This document shows positions 1 through 8,250 of a stretch of DNA of 64,000 nt, piece by piece (positions within the stretch are counted from its first letter, which is position 1; every line of letters begins with the position of its first letter). Source of the DNA: Rossellomorea aquimaris TF-12 (GTDB lineage: Bacteria; Bacillota; Bacilli; Bacillales; Bacillaceae_B). The notes beneath the pieces are model-generated. The model made no database searches, had not been told where the DNA came from, and worked only from the letters and a program-made list of their open reading frames with translations. Made by a program: the position numbers and the translations under genes. Where the stretch lies: assembly GCF_001648555.1 (NCBI RefSeq), contig NZ_LQXM01000028.1, positions 62,001 to 126,000 on the forward strand, given 5' to 3'.

Positions 1-461
1 ACGGTCCTTTACCTGGAGAATTATTTGAATTAAAAGGTGTTCTAATCGAAACCTTCTTGCTGCTTACTTCAAGTTTCACTTGTGGCTTAGCAATCCATGA
101 AATGCGGAATGGAAATCAAAAAGGATTAATGATTTGGATGATTACTACCTTACTGATGGGTGTATCTTTCCTTGGATTTGAAATAACAGAATTTGTTCAT
201 TATGTTCATGAAGGAGCATCCCTGTCATCGAGTGCTTTCTGGTCCGCTTTCTTTGTACTCGTTGGAACACATGGAGCCCATGTAACTTTAGGTGTCTTCT
301 GGATTTCTTTTGTATTAATTCAAGTAAGAAAACGTGGACTTACCCCTATCACATCAAGCAAGGTTTTTATTACAAGCTTATATTGGCATTTTCTTGATGT
401 GGTTTGGATTTTCATTTTCACTGGAGTTTATTTAATAGGGATGGTGATGCATAATGGCTAA
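1..461 (+). CDS. qoxC: Cytochrome aa3 quinol oxidase subunit III (5'-truncated by window edge)
   Basis: This is subunit III of the membrane-bound menaquinol oxidase, which passes electrons from menaquinol to oxygen at the haem-copper centre of subunit I while protons are pumped. The frame is open from base 3 with no start inside the window, so the N-terminal part lies to the left; the first readable residues are GPLPGELFELKG. The remaining part carries the family helices, including the conserved EFVHYVHEGASLSSSAFW and LYWHFLDVVWIFIF stretches that flank the proton-path glutamate of subunit III. It overlaps qoxD by 8 bases, as expected for a qoxABCD operon. Identification is by clear similarity to Bacillus QoxC. 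Confidence 0.93.
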   Translation, partial: GPLPGELFELKGVLIETFLLLTSSFTCGLAIHEMRNGNQKGLMIWMITTLLMGVSFLGFEITEFVHYVHEGASLSSSAFWSAFFVLVGTHGAHVTLGVFWISFVLIQVRKRGLTPITSSKVFITSLYWHFLDVVWIFIFTGVYLIGMVMHNG

Positions 462-819
462 TAGTCATAGCAAGTTCCCTTGGTCACATATTGTCGGATT
501 CGCTTTGTCTATTGTTCTTACCCTTATAGCATTGTGGGTGGCTTTATCCAGTGGATTTAGTACAGATACAATTATCATCATAATCGTCGGCCTTGCCATT
601 ATTCAAGCAAGCATTCAGCTCCTCATGTTTATGCATATTAGAGAGAGTGAAGATGGTAAATATCAAACAGCTACCATGCTTTACGCAGCCTTTATTGCCG
701 TTGCTGTTGTAGCAGGTACTATTTGGGTAATGTCCTTTGGAATGGACTATATGGACATGGATAATATGGGAGAAACGGATTCTCACGACACTCATATGGA
801 ACATGACATGAATGAATAG
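454..819 (+). CDS. qoxD: Cytochrome aa3 quinol oxidase subunit IV
   Basis: Small membrane subunit of the aa3 menaquinol oxidase, thought to help assemble or stabilise the core. The 121-residue protein has three hydrophobic segments (about residues 12-32, 40-60 and 73-93) with the conserved QLLMFMHIRESEDGKYQ stretch between the second and third. The start is the ATG at 454, inside the end of qoxC, giving translational coupling. The C-terminal 25 residues form a tail rich in Met, His and Asp after the last helix, a composition also seen in other Bacillus QoxD tails. A strong terminator follows directly, so this is the last gene of the operon. Confidence 0.93.
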   Translation: MANSHSKFPWSHIVGFALSIVLTLIALWVALSSGFSTDTIIIIIVGLAIIQASIQLLMFMHIRESEDGKYQTATMLYAAFIAVAVVAGTIWVMSFGMDYMDMDNMGETDSHDTHMEHDMNE

Positions 820-833
820 TTGAAGATTTCCAT

Positions 834-870
834 CCCCCCTTAAAGTTAATTCTTTACGGGGGGTGTTTTT
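834..870 (+). terminator. Terminator of the qox operon
   Basis: Arms of twelve bases (CCCCCCTTAAAG and CTTTACGGGGGG, one mismatch) enclose a six-base loop and are followed by a T-rich tract, 15 bases after the qoxD stop. Confidence 0.85.
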
Positions 871-889
871 TAATCTTGTCGCTAAAGAT

Positions 890-940
890 AAAAAAGACTG
901 AGTACAAGGTAATGAATCCCCCTGTACTCAGTCTTTTTTT
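890..940 (-). terminator. Terminator of ywcE, probably bidirectional
   Basis: Perfect 17-base arms (reading AAAAAAGACTGAGTACA on the plus strand) enclose a short loop. The stem ends in A/T tracts on both sides, so it can stop ywcE leftward and act as a second stop for qox. Confidence 0.85.
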
Positions 941-1223
941 ATTTTGTTGTTGAAATCATACGTTTTTCTCTTTCTTTGCGAATAAATGGTGCTGCGTACA
1001 GCCAAAAAGCTGCAAGATGAGCAAAGGCAAAGTTTGCAATAAACAAACTCCAAAGGGTTATATGCCCCCATCCTCCGAGCTCAGGTACCGCTACATAATA
1101 GATAAACGCAAACCATAACGCTATAACAAATGGAATATGTAACATAGCCCATTTACGATGTTCTACCCATAAAAACAGAGGAGTTGCCGTTGCAATAAAT
1201 AAGTAAACAATGAAAACATCCAT
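939..1223 (-). CDS. ywcE: Holin-like spore morphogenesis/germination protein YwcE
   Basis: Small integral membrane protein of 94 residues with three hydrophobic segments and a basic C-terminus (FIRKEREKR), matching the holin-like YwcE of B. subtilis, which is needed for normal spore morphology and germination. The N-terminal MDVFIVYLFIATATPLF is closely like the family. The chosen start is the ATG at 1223, which has AGGAGG seven bases upstream; a longer reading to 1259 has no ribosome binding site. It lies convergent to qoxD, the same arrangement as in B. subtilis. A candidate CcpA site sits in its leader. Confidence 0.8.
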   Translation of the reverse strand: MDVFIVYLFIATATPLFLWVEHRKWAMLHIPFVIALWFAFIYYVAVPELGGWGHITLWSLFIANFAFAHLAAFWLYAAPFIRKEREKRMISTTK

Positions 1224-1242
1224 ATTCTTTCCTCCTATTAAT

Positions 1243-1260
1243 ATAGTAAACGCTTTCAAT
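1243..1260 (-). promoter_or_regulatory. Candidate cre (CcpA) site upstream of ywcE
   Basis: Read on the minus strand, ATTGAAAGCGTTTACTAT matches the Bacillus cre consensus WWTGNAARCGNWWWCAWW at all but one position (CT in place of CA). It is 20 bases upstream of the ywcE start, so bound CcpA could block transcription. This is a motif match only. Confidence 0.4.
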
Positions 1261-1552
1261 TGTGACTAAAAAAAGAATTCTTTGTGAACGTTTTGTTACA
1301 GTTAGTATACTACAACAAGGGAAATTTTCCAGCCTAATTTAACTCTACCTTTAGAATTTAGGTCTATCGTAATGAAATGAGAAAATTTGTATCATACTAA
1401 TGAAGGAGATGAAAATCTTCACTTCTAAAATGGAGAATTAACTTACATTTAAAACCATTTTAAATATATATTGAAAATTTGAAAATCATATGTACACACC
1501 ATTTAAAACATAGTAGTATTAAAAAATCTTATTTTTTTGAAAGGGGATTTTT
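1261..1552. other. Divergent intergenic region, ywcE / NSS transporter
   Basis: AT-rich DNA between two divergent genes. It should hold both promoters, but I could not place a convincing -35/-10 pair. A ribosome binding site (GAAAGGGG) precedes the transporter at 1553. No additional gene is visible. Confidence 0.5.
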
Positions 1553-2881
1553 ATGGCAAAAAGAGAGCAATGGACATCAAAACTTGGATTTATACTTGCA
1601 GCCGCTGGTTCAGCTATTGGACTAGGTGCCATTTGGAAATTCCCATACATGGCAGGAGCAAATGGTGGAGGAGTATTCTTCCTTTTATTCATATTATTTA
1701 CTGTTCTAATTGGAACACCTATTCTTTTAGCTGAATTTGTTATAGGAAGAAAGGCTGGGGCAGATGCTGTCACATCATATAAGAAACTGGCTCCTAACTC
1801 GAAATGGCACTGGATTGGATACCTGGGAACCATTGTCTCATTTATTATTCTTTCTTTTTACAGTGTTGTTGGAGGATGGATTCTATCCTACCTAGCAAGA
1901 AGCCTTACAGGCTCACTAACAGGGAAGACACAAGAACAGTACGGGGCACTATTCGATAGTATCATTGCAAACCCCTGGGAAGTACTGATTGCACAATTTG
2001 TGTTTATTGTCCTCACCATTTTAGTGGTTCAGGGTGGGATTCAAAAAGGGATTGAACGGGCAAGTCGTTATATGATGCCTTCATTATTTATACTATTTAT
2101 TATTTTAGTCGTTCGCTCCCTTACCCTAGACGGTGCCATGGAGGGTGTTCGATTTTTACTTCTTCCTGACTGGAGCTATCTAACTGGAGAAACAGCTTTA
2201 CTTGCCTTGGGACAAGCTTTCTTCGCTCTAAGTGTTGGACTTTCCGTCATGGTGACGTATGCATCCTATCTTCCAAAAGAGGATAGCATGCCACGATCCG
2301 CCATTAGTGTTTCCGCATTAAATATCTTTATATCCTTGTTGGCAGGACTTGTTATTTTTCCATCGGTTTATGCCCTCGGTTTTGAACCTGATGAAGGTCC
2401 CGGTATCGCATTTGTTGTTTTACCAGCTGTATTTAATGAAATCGCCTTTGGTGGTATCTTTCTTGTTGTCTTTCTTATTTTGCTTTTGTTCGCTACCTTA
2501 ACATCAGCCTTTTCCATTCTTGAAATTGGTGTAGCCGCACTGGCTAAAGGAAATAAGAAAAGACGTATGCCATTTACTTGGATGGTGGGGATACTTGTGT
2601 TCATCGCTGGTATTCCAAGTGCATTATCATTTGGAGTTTTTAATGACTTTTTGATATATGGTAAAAACTTTTTTGATTTTGCCGATTATATGACAAGTAA
2701 TTTCGGTTTACCAATTGGAGCATTTTTAATCAGTATTTTTGTGTCCTATCGAATGAAGCGTGATGATGTATGGAGCGAACTTAAATCTGGTTCATCCATA
2801 TCAACTGGACTATTCAACTTTTGGATCTTCCTCCTTCGATATGTTGTTCCTATTGCGATTCTGATTGTGTTTCTTACCTAA
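1553..2881 (+). CDS. Sodium-dependent transporter, neurotransmitter:sodium symporter (NSS) family
   Basis: A 442-residue polytopic membrane protein of the LeuT-fold NSS family, which couples Na+ entry to uptake of amino acids or similar substrates. The first helix carries the family signature GSAIGLGAIWKFPYMAGANG, whose unwound centre forms the Na+/substrate site; it has A and K where many members have N and R (GNIWRFP). About eleven hydrophobic segments follow. The start is the ATG at 1553 behind GAAAGGGG. No MetS-like small subunit follows, in contrast to the second NSS protein at 49961. It resembles B. subtilis YocR/YhdH. The substrate cannot be predicted. Confidence 0.88.
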   Translation: MAKREQWTSKLGFILAAAGSAIGLGAIWKFPYMAGANGGGVFFLLFILFTVLIGTPILLAEFVIGRKAGADAVTSYKKLAPNSKWHWIGYLGTIVSFIILSFYSVVGGWILSYLARSLTGSLTGKTQEQYGALFDSIIANPWEVLIAQFVFIVLTILVVQGGIQKGIERASRYMMPSLFILFIILVVRSLTLDGAMEGVRFLLLPDWSYLTGETALLALGQAFFALSVGLSVMVTYASYLPKEDSMPRSAISVSALNIFISLLAGLVIFPSVYALGFEPDEGPGIAFVVLPAVFNEIAFGGIFLVVFLILLLFATLTSAFSILEIGVAALAKGNKKRRMPFTWMVGILVFIAGIPSALSFGVFNDFLIYGKNFFDFADYMTSNFGLPIGAFLISIFVSYRMKRDDVWSELKSGSSISTGLFNFWIFLLRYVVPIAILIVFLT

Positions 2882-2892
2882 AGAACTTTTTT

Positions 2893-2925
2893 AAAGAAGA
2901 GGTCCATCCCGGGCCTCTTCTTTTT
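2893..2925 (+). terminator. Terminator of the NSS transporter gene
   Basis: Ten-base perfect arms (AAAGAAGAGG and CCTCTTCTTT) enclose an 11-base loop and end in a T run, 12 bases after the stop. Confidence 0.88.
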
Positions 2926-3012
2926 AGTTTTTTTCACAAAGCTGTTTTCGCAAGCTTTGCCTTAATGAGAGCAAAATTTTTAAAATGCGAAGAATATCTA
3001 TTTTTTGGCAAA

Positions 3013-3140
3013 AGGATCATAAAATTTGAAAGTGACTCATATATCACAATTTCGGCTCATAAATTCCCAAAAGCGGCTCATATATCTTAAAAGTGGACTC
3101 AAAAAGAGTGAAAACCGGCGCATAAGATGGGAGGAAGTGA
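3013..3140. repeat. Intergenic degenerate tandem array, about 20-21 bp period
   Basis: About six consecutive units begin with the core GG/GA-C-TCATA followed by an A/T-rich half ending in AAAG: for example GGCTCATAAATTCCCAAAAG and GGCTCATATATCTTAAAAG. Unit starts fall 20 or 21 bases apart. The array lies between the terminator of the NSS gene and the promoter region of the XRE gene and has no open frame. The rest of the 2926-3317 gap is AT-rich DNA with nothing else I can identify. Confidence 0.6.
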
Positions 3141-3317
3141 TAATTGAAGGTGTAGATCTTTAATAATCCACATAAAAACCGTTTGAACTAGCAAACATCT
3201 TTACGAAACAGCTTATTTTTTAACATTTTGTTCACTAAGTGGAGGGCTATTTTTTTCCATATCGTGATAAACTAAAAGTATAAAGATAGATGGTATATTA
3301 ATTGGGAGGGATTTAGG

Positions 3318-3680
3318 ATGTCTTTCTTTGGTGAAAATTTAAAGCGAGTTCGGGAAGAACGAAAGATTACTCAAAAGGATCTGGCCTTAAGAGCAAGACT
3401 TGGTACAAGAACGATTGAGAAATATGAAGCGAATGAGCAAATTCCTGATACACAAACGATTTTAAAACTGTCGACGGTACTTGACATTCCGGCTTCCGAG
3501 CTCTTAGAACGTGAAATGCTGGATCATCATCCTACAGGAGTAGATGCTGAAATGGAGCAACTCATCCAAGAATTAGGTCCCAAACGTACCAAGCTAATCC
3601 TTCGTAAAGCAAAAGAAATTTCTGAAGAAGACTTTTTACGAGTCATGCAAATGCTGTATGAATTAAAATATGAGGAATAA
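3318..3680 (+). CDS. XRE-family helix-turn-helix transcriptional regulator
   Basis: Cytoplasmic 120-residue DNA-binding protein. Residues 5-62 form a Cro/CI-type HTH domain (ENLKRVREERKITQKDLALR, then a recognition helix around ARLGTRTIEKYE). Residues 70-120 form an acidic, helical C-terminal part that could mediate dimerisation; no ligand domain is recognisable. A GGAGGG ribosome binding site precedes the ATG. It stands alone with its own terminator, so its target is unknown; autoregulation is possible but no operator was found. Confidence 0.85.
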   Translation: MSFFGENLKRVREERKITQKDLALRARLGTRTIEKYEANEQIPDTQTILKLSTVLDIPASELLEREMLDHHPTGVDAEMEQLIQELGPKRTKLILRKAKEISEEDFLRVMQMLYELKYEE

Positions 3681-3799
3681 TCATTAAACTACCTTATGGG
3701 TATATAACAAAAAAATAAAAAAATATGTATATAATCTTTTAAAGAGGGTCATACTGAAAATAAGCTTTCTAAGTATTCCCCCTTTTGTTTTCATTTGTT

Positions 3800-3828
3800 G
3801 GACGATGAGTAATCGTCCTATTTTTTTT
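3800..3828 (+). terminator. Terminator of the XRE gene
   Basis: Seven-base arms (GGACGAT and ATCGTCC) with a five-base loop are followed by TATTTTTTTT. Confidence 0.8.
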
Positions 3829-3833
3829 GACCA

Positions 3834-3873
3834 AAAAAGAACGAGACACAAATACTGTGCCTCGTTCCTTTTT
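3834..3873 (-). terminator. Terminator of alaRT
   Basis: The stem GAACGAGACACA / TGTGCCTCGTTC (one wobble pair) has A runs on its left, giving a U tract on the minus-strand transcript. T runs on the right make it potentially bidirectional. Confidence 0.8.
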
Positions 3874-5044
3874 ATTGATGATTTTCAACAAATCTCTTAA
3901 TTCTTTTTACAGCTTCTTGGAGTTGTTCCATTGAAGAAGCATATGAACATCGTACATAGCCTTCTCCACTTTTACCAAAAACATTTCCAGGAACGACAGC
4001 CACTTTCTCTTCTAGGAGCAGTTTCTCTGCAAATTGTTCTGAAGATAGACCTGTTTTCTTTATGGATGGAAAGGCATAAAAAGCTCCACCAGGAGTATGA
4101 CAAGTCAACCCTAATTCATTTAAGGAGTCCACAAAATAATGTCGACGGTGTCGATAGCTTCGCTTCATCTCCATTACTTCATCAATTCCTTTATCTAAGG
4201 CCTCAACTGCTGCATATTGTGCAGGTGTAGAAGCACACATCATGGCATATTGATGGATTTTTAGCAGGGGCAGGGCGATTTCTTTTGGAGCACAAATATA
4301 TCCTAACCGCCAACCAGTCATGGCAAACCCTTTAGAAAAGCCATTAATCACTATCGTTCTCTCTCTCATACCCTCTAAAGAAGCTATGGAGACATGTTGA
4401 TGGTCATAGGCTAACTCAGAGTATATTTCATCGGATAAAACCACTAAATCATGTTCACGAATTACCTCAGCTAGCTTCTCCAGATCCTCTCTTTCCAGAA
4501 CCGTCCCTGTGGGATTATTCGGTGAACAAAGAAGCACCGCCTTGGTTCGACTCGTAATAGCTTCCTTTAATTCCGATGCCATCACCTTGAAATCATTTTC
4601 CGCTTTGGTTTCTACCGTTACAGGCGTTCCTCCTGCAAGTTCAACTAGTGGAACATAGGAAACAAAGCTTGGTTCAACGACAATCACTTCGTCTCCCGGG
4701 TCTACAATAGCTCTCAAACCTATGTCGAGGGCTTGACTTGCCCCAACCGTTACGATGATTTCCTCTTTAGGATCGTAGGTAACATGATAGCCTTCACTCA
4801 TATAGGTGGCGATTTTCTCCCTTAGCTCTAACAAACCTGCATTCGCTGTATAGGAGGTATACCCTTGTTCCAATGAAAGAATCGCTGCTTCTCGAACAGT
4901 CCAAGATGTAGTGAAATCAGGTTCTCCAACCCCTAAAGAAATGACACCTTCCATATTGGCTGCCAAGTCAAAAAACTTACGTATACCTGAAGGTTTTATT
5001 TGTTCTACTGATTTTGCTATATAAGAAGATGTTTTCGTTGTCAT
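3872..5044 (-). CDS. alaT: Class I/II PLP aminotransferase, AlaT (YugH) type
   Basis: Cytoplasmic fold-type I aminotransferase of 390 residues. It has the usual elements in order: the substrate loop near SLGVGEPDF (36-44), NNPTG (176-180), the cofactor aspartate in LSDEIY (203-208), and the PLP lysine K238 in GFSKGFAMTGWRLGY. In B. subtilis the orthologue at this locus, next to the same Lrp-type regulator, is the main alanine transaminase (pyruvate and glutamate to alanine and 2-oxoglutarate). It overlaps the regulator gene by four bases (ATGA), so the two are translationally coupled. The exact amino donor is inferred from synteny, not from residues. Confidence 0.85.
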   Translation of the reverse strand: MTTKTSSYIAKSVEQIKPSGIRKFFDLAANMEGVISLGVGEPDFTTSWTVREAAILSLEQGYTSYTANAGLLELREKIATYMSEGYHVTYDPKEEIIVTVGASQALDIGLRAIVDPGDEVIVVEPSFVSYVPLVELAGGTPVTVETKAENDFKVMASELKEAITSRTKAVLLCSPNNPTGTVLEREDLEKLAEVIREHDLVVLSDEIYSELAYDHQHVSIASLEGMRERTIVINGFSKGFAMTGWRLGYICAPKEIALPLLKIHQYAMMCASTPAQYAAVEALDKGIDEVMEMKRSYRHRRHYFVDSLNELGLTCHTPGGAFYAFPSIKKTGLSSEQFAEKLLLEEKVAVVPGNVFGKSGEGYVRCSYASSMEQLQEAVKRIKRFVENHQ

Positions 5045-5541
5045 GGTGACACCACAATTCGTTTATCTTCTCCATGGTCACCGAAAATAGTGCCATCATG
5101 CTTATATTTTTTTAACTGAAAATGAGTGGTTGTTGATAAAACGGAATCCAAGGTTGAGAGCTTCTCGGATACAAATTTCGCTACTTCATTCATGGAACGA
5201 CCTCCAACCGTAACAGAAAGGTCGTAGGCACCTGACATCAGGTACACACTTTTCACTTCTTTGTAGCGATAAATACGGTGAGCAACCTCATCAAAACCTA
5301 CACCACGTTTAGGTGCAACCTTAACATCAATCATGGCTGTAACACCTTCGTGACCTTCAACTTTCGACCAATCGATAATGGTACTGTAGCGAACCAGAAT
5401 ATTTTCCTTTTCAAGCTTTGCAATTGCATCGTCAATTTCTTCAGTAGAAGCCTGAAGCATCTTCCCTAAGTTCTCAGATGAAATTCGCGCATCTTTTTGT
5501 AAAATCCTTAATAAATCAAGCTCTAACTCTCTAAGTTGCAT
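5041..5541 (-). CDS. alaR: Lrp/AsnC-family regulator, AlaR (YugG) type
   Basis: A 166-residue regulator. The N-terminal winged HTH (about 1-55; DLLRILQKDARISSENLGKM) is typical of feast/famine proteins, and the C-terminal half holds the ligand-binding RAM/ACT-like domain (around residues 70-145, with MSGAYDLSVTVGG). The start is the ATG at 5541, six bases after AGGAGG; an upstream in-frame ATG at 5556 lies before that site and has none of its own. It is the first gene of a two-gene operon with the aminotransferase, and probably senses alanine and activates that gene, as described for the B. subtilis pair. Confidence 0.85.
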   Translation of the reverse strand: MQLRELELDLLRILQKDARISSENLGKMLQASTEEIDDAIAKLEKENILVRYSTIIDWSKVEGHEGVTAMIDVKVAPKRGVGFDEVAHRIYRYKEVKSVYLMSGAYDLSVTVGGRSMNEVAKFVSEKLSTLDSVLSTTTHFQLKKYKHDGTIFGDHGEDKRIVVSP

Positions 5542-5707
5542 TCTAATCCTCCTCATAGCCTCTAAATGGTTTCATTATATCAGAAGTCTATGCAAATGAT
5601 ATAGGTATAAATAAGTCTCTCCGCCATCAAAAACTTTTATATCCAGGTGTTAATTTACTCTATGGGGGTAAAATACCTTTAAGTGAATTCTAGAGGAGTG
5701 ACGAAAC

Positions 5708-6616
5708 ATGCAAGATCAGGATTTTTCGAAAATGGTACAAGTTAATGGGGCTAACGTCTATTTTGAATACCATCAACACCCAACAGCAACTGAAACCTTC
5801 GTCCTGCTTCATGGTTTTCTCTCATCAACCTTTAGCTTTAGGCGATTAACGCCTCTTCTAAAAGAAAATTATAATGTCATCTCCATTGACTTACCTCCCT
5901 TTGGGAATAGTGAAAAGAACAATTCATTCAGATATTCATATGATAATTTAGCCAATACGGTTATTGCTTTATTAGACCATTTAAATGTAAGCAATATCCA
6001 TCTAACAGGTCATTCAATGGGAGGTCAAATTGCATTAAATGTCATGAAAAAAGAGCCTTCATTAGTCGAGAAGGGGATTCTCCTTTGTAGTTCCGGCTAT
6101 CTTAAGAGGATGAAATGGCCTGTAACGCTTTTAAGCTATGTCCCTTTTTTCCACCTGTATGTAAAGCTGTGGCTCACTCGTTCAGGTGTAAGAAATAATC
6201 TTGAAAATGTCGTTCATAACGCAAATTTAATTGATGACGAGATGATGTTTGGATATCTCAAACCATTTCTTGAGGATGATATCTTTAAAGCATTAACGAG
6301 GATGATTCGAGACCGTGAAGGAGATTTAAGTACACAAGATTTAAGGAATATCGATACACCCTGCCTCCTTTTATGGGGAGAGCATGATAAAGTGGTTCCC
6401 CTTACGACTGGACATAGACTCAAAGAAGATATTCCGAACTCGAAATTGGTTGTGTTGGAGGAAACAGGTCATCTTGTACCTGAAGAAAAGCCAGTGGAAG
6501 TTCTCCATCACATTAGAAATTTTGTACGTCTCGATGCAGAAGAGTTTGCTGATTCCAAGCGAAAGGAATCTCCATACAAAAAAGGACTTTCCCAAACGCT
6601 CATTTCTGAAACGTAA
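5708..6616 (+). CDS. yugF: Alpha/beta hydrolase YugF
   Basis: Cytoplasmic alpha/beta-hydrolase of 302 residues with a complete catalytic triad: nucleophile S103 in GHSMGGQ, acid D227 in LLWGEHDKVVP, and H255 in EETGHLVPEEKP. The oxyanion-hole motif HGF is at 35-37. The substrate is unknown; the family includes esterases, lipases and epoxide hydrolases. A GAGGAG site precedes the ATG. The last 30 residues are a charged extension beyond the fold, longer than I recall for B. subtilis YugF, and the gene end overlaps the convergent yugE by 17 bases. Confidence 0.85.
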   Translation: MQDQDFSKMVQVNGANVYFEYHQHPTATETFVLLHGFLSSTFSFRRLTPLLKENYNVISIDLPPFGNSEKNNSFRYSYDNLANTVIALLDHLNVSNIHLTGHSMGGQIALNVMKKEPSLVEKGILLCSSGYLKRMKWPVTLLSYVPFFHLYVKLWLTRSGVRNNLENVVHNANLIDDEMMFGYLKPFLEDDIFKALTRMIRDREGDLSTQDLRNIDTPCLLLWGEHDKVVPLTTGHRLKEDIPNSKLVVLEETGHLVPEEKPVEVLHHIRNFVRLDAEEFADSKRKESPYKKGLSQTLISET

Positions 6617-6881
6617 GGGGAATGTCCCTTATTCTATATTGAGCAAGAAGCAGCTTATACGAAATGGGACAATCCTCCATAGGAATCCACTCTTCGAATA
6701 AAAATTCATAAATACCATAAATTTCTTTTGATAATACATTGGGATTATCCAGATCATGAACAGCACCAATGACTTCGGCAATTTCTGTATCATAGCCTTC
6801 TTTGCCAATGAAAAAGAAATCCCACTCTTTTAATGTGTTTACCAGTGTTTCATTTGTTTCTCTCCTATTCATCTGTATCAT
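6600..6881 (-). CDS. yugE: DUF1871 protein YugE
   Basis: Small soluble acidic protein of 93 residues, recognised as YugE (DUF1871) by sequence character (DTEIAEVIGAVHDLDNP) and its place between yugF and patB. Function is unknown. The start is uncertain: ATG at 6881 or 6872, neither with a strong ribosome binding site; the purine-rich AGGAGAG lies inside the frame where no in-frame start follows it. Its 3' end overlaps yugF on the other strand and no separate terminator is visible. Confidence 0.7.
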   Translation of the reverse strand: MIQMNRRETNETLVNTLKEWDFFFIGKEGYDTEIAEVIGAVHDLDNPNVLSKEIYGIYEFLFEEWIPMEDCPISYKLLLAQYRIRDIPLTFQK

Positions 6882-6967
6882 CTGTACTTCAAGAATAAAC
6901 CTTAAACAAACAATTTCATCTTTGAGGATGAAATCCTAACATAAAAATCATGGAAGGGGGCTCACTA

Positions 6968-8131
6968 TTGAATCATTTCGAAGGAGTTATCAATCGAAAA
7001 GGTACATCATCGGTAAAGTGGGATTTAACGAAAACCGTGTTCGGAAAAGAAGATGTCCTTCCTATGTGGGTAGCTGATATGGACTTTAAGCCTCCTCAAG
7101 AGGTGCTGAACGCACTTCAGGATAGACTTCAGCATGGAATCTTTGGTTATACCTTTGTTGGAGATGCTACAGCCGATTCTATTACCCAATGGCTTAAAAA
7201 GCGCCATCATTGGCTAGTGAACAAGGAGTGGCTTCTATATAGCCCTGGTGTTGTACCATCCATTTCTACTATTATTCAGGCCCTTACTGACCCTGGTGAT
7301 ATGGTGTTGGTTCAGTCTCCTGTTTATACACCTTTTTTTAGCCTGGTAGAAGACAACGAAAGGATGATTGAGAATGCACCATTAGTTTATCAAGACGGGG
7401 CTTATACGATTGACTTTGAAGCGTTTGAACAGTCTCTTAAAAAGGGGGTGAAGCTCTTCTTATTGTGTAATCCTCATAATCCAAGCGGTCGGGTATGGAC
7501 TCAAGATGAGTTGATGAAAATAGGAGAGCTATGCAATCAATACAATGTAGTAATCGTTTCAGATGAAATTCACTGTGACCTTGTCTACGAATCTCATAAG
7601 CATATCCCCATCGCCTCTCTTGACGAGAAGTTTGCGGAACAGACCATTACTTGCATAGCTCCAAGCAAAACCTTCAACCTTGCTGGTCTGCAGGCGTCAG
7701 CCATGATTGTCAAAAATGCAGAAACGCGTGAAAAGATTGCCAATGTGCATAAAAAACAAGGCTTCTTCACCTTGAGCACATTTGGGATTGTTGGCATGGA
7801 AGCAGCCTATCGGCAAGGGGAGCCTTGGCTAAAAGACATTTTGATTTATTTAAAAGAAAATGTAAAAATATCAAAAGAATTTATTCAAAAACATCTTCCA
7901 GAGCTACACGTAGTCGAACCTGAAGGAACATACCTACTGTGGATTGACTGCCAAAAACTTGGACTTTCAGAAAAAGAATTAACCCGTCGCCTCTTAGACA
8001 AAGGAAAACTCGCCCTTGAGCCCGGCTCAAAATACGGACCCGGCGGAGAAGGCTTCGTCCGAATGAACATCGCATGCCCAAGAGAACTCTTACAAGACGG
8101 ACTCCAACGATTACACCGGGCATTACACTAA
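6968..8131 (+). CDS. patB: Cystathionine beta-lyase / C-S lyase PatB (PLP)
   Basis: Fold-type I PLP enzyme of the MalY/PatB family, cleaving C-S bonds in substrates such as cystathionine to give a thiol, pyruvate and ammonia. Landmarks are LPMWVADMDFKPP near residue 31, NPHNPSGRVW at 168-177, SDEIHCDL near 198 and the Schiff-base lysine K234 in APSKTFNLAGLQ. The start is set at TTG 6968, eight bases behind GAAGGGGG; the ATG at 6950 would place this site inside the gene. The resulting length, 387 residues, equals B. subtilis PatB as I recall it. A terminator follows immediately. Confidence 0.87.
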   Translation: MNHFEGVINRKGTSSVKWDLTKTVFGKEDVLPMWVADMDFKPPQEVLNALQDRLQHGIFGYTFVGDATADSITQWLKKRHHWLVNKEWLLYSPGVVPSISTIIQALTDPGDMVLVQSPVYTPFFSLVEDNERMIENAPLVYQDGAYTIDFEAFEQSLKKGVKLFLLCNPHNPSGRVWTQDELMKIGELCNQYNVVIVSDEIHCDLVYESHKHIPIASLDEKFAEQTITCIAPSKTFNLAGLQASAMIVKNAETREKIANVHKKQGFFTLSTFGIVGMEAAYRQGEPWLKDILIYLKENVKISKEFIQKHLPELHVVEPEGTYLLWIDCQKLGLSEKELTRRLLDKGKLALEPGSKYGPGGEGFVRMNIACPRELLQDGLQRLHRALH

Positions 8132-8164
8132 AAAAAGGAGAGCAATCACTGCTCTCCTTTTTTT
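8131..8164 (+). terminator. Terminator of patB
   Basis: Perfect ten-base arms AAAGGAGAGC / GCTCTCCTTT with a seven-base loop and a T run. Confidence 0.88.
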
Positions 8165-8168
8165 GTTT

Positions 8169-8182
8169 GAGGGACGGACCTT
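8169..8182. repeat. Half copy of the GAGGGACGGACC palindrome family
   Basis: GAGGGACGGACCTT matches the left arm core of the two full palindromes at 10577 and 35062, but the right arm is missing. Like those, it lies between convergent genes (patB and sodC). Confidence 0.55.
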
Positions 8183-8250
8183 AAATTTGTATCTACACTC
8201 CATTTATCCGTATTTTCTATATTTCATCTACCAAAATTCGACACACACTA

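Noticed and set aside
2821-3090. Reading frame running from the NSS gene into the repeat array
   Set aside because: Its start is inside the transporter gene in another frame and it passes through the terminator and repeats.
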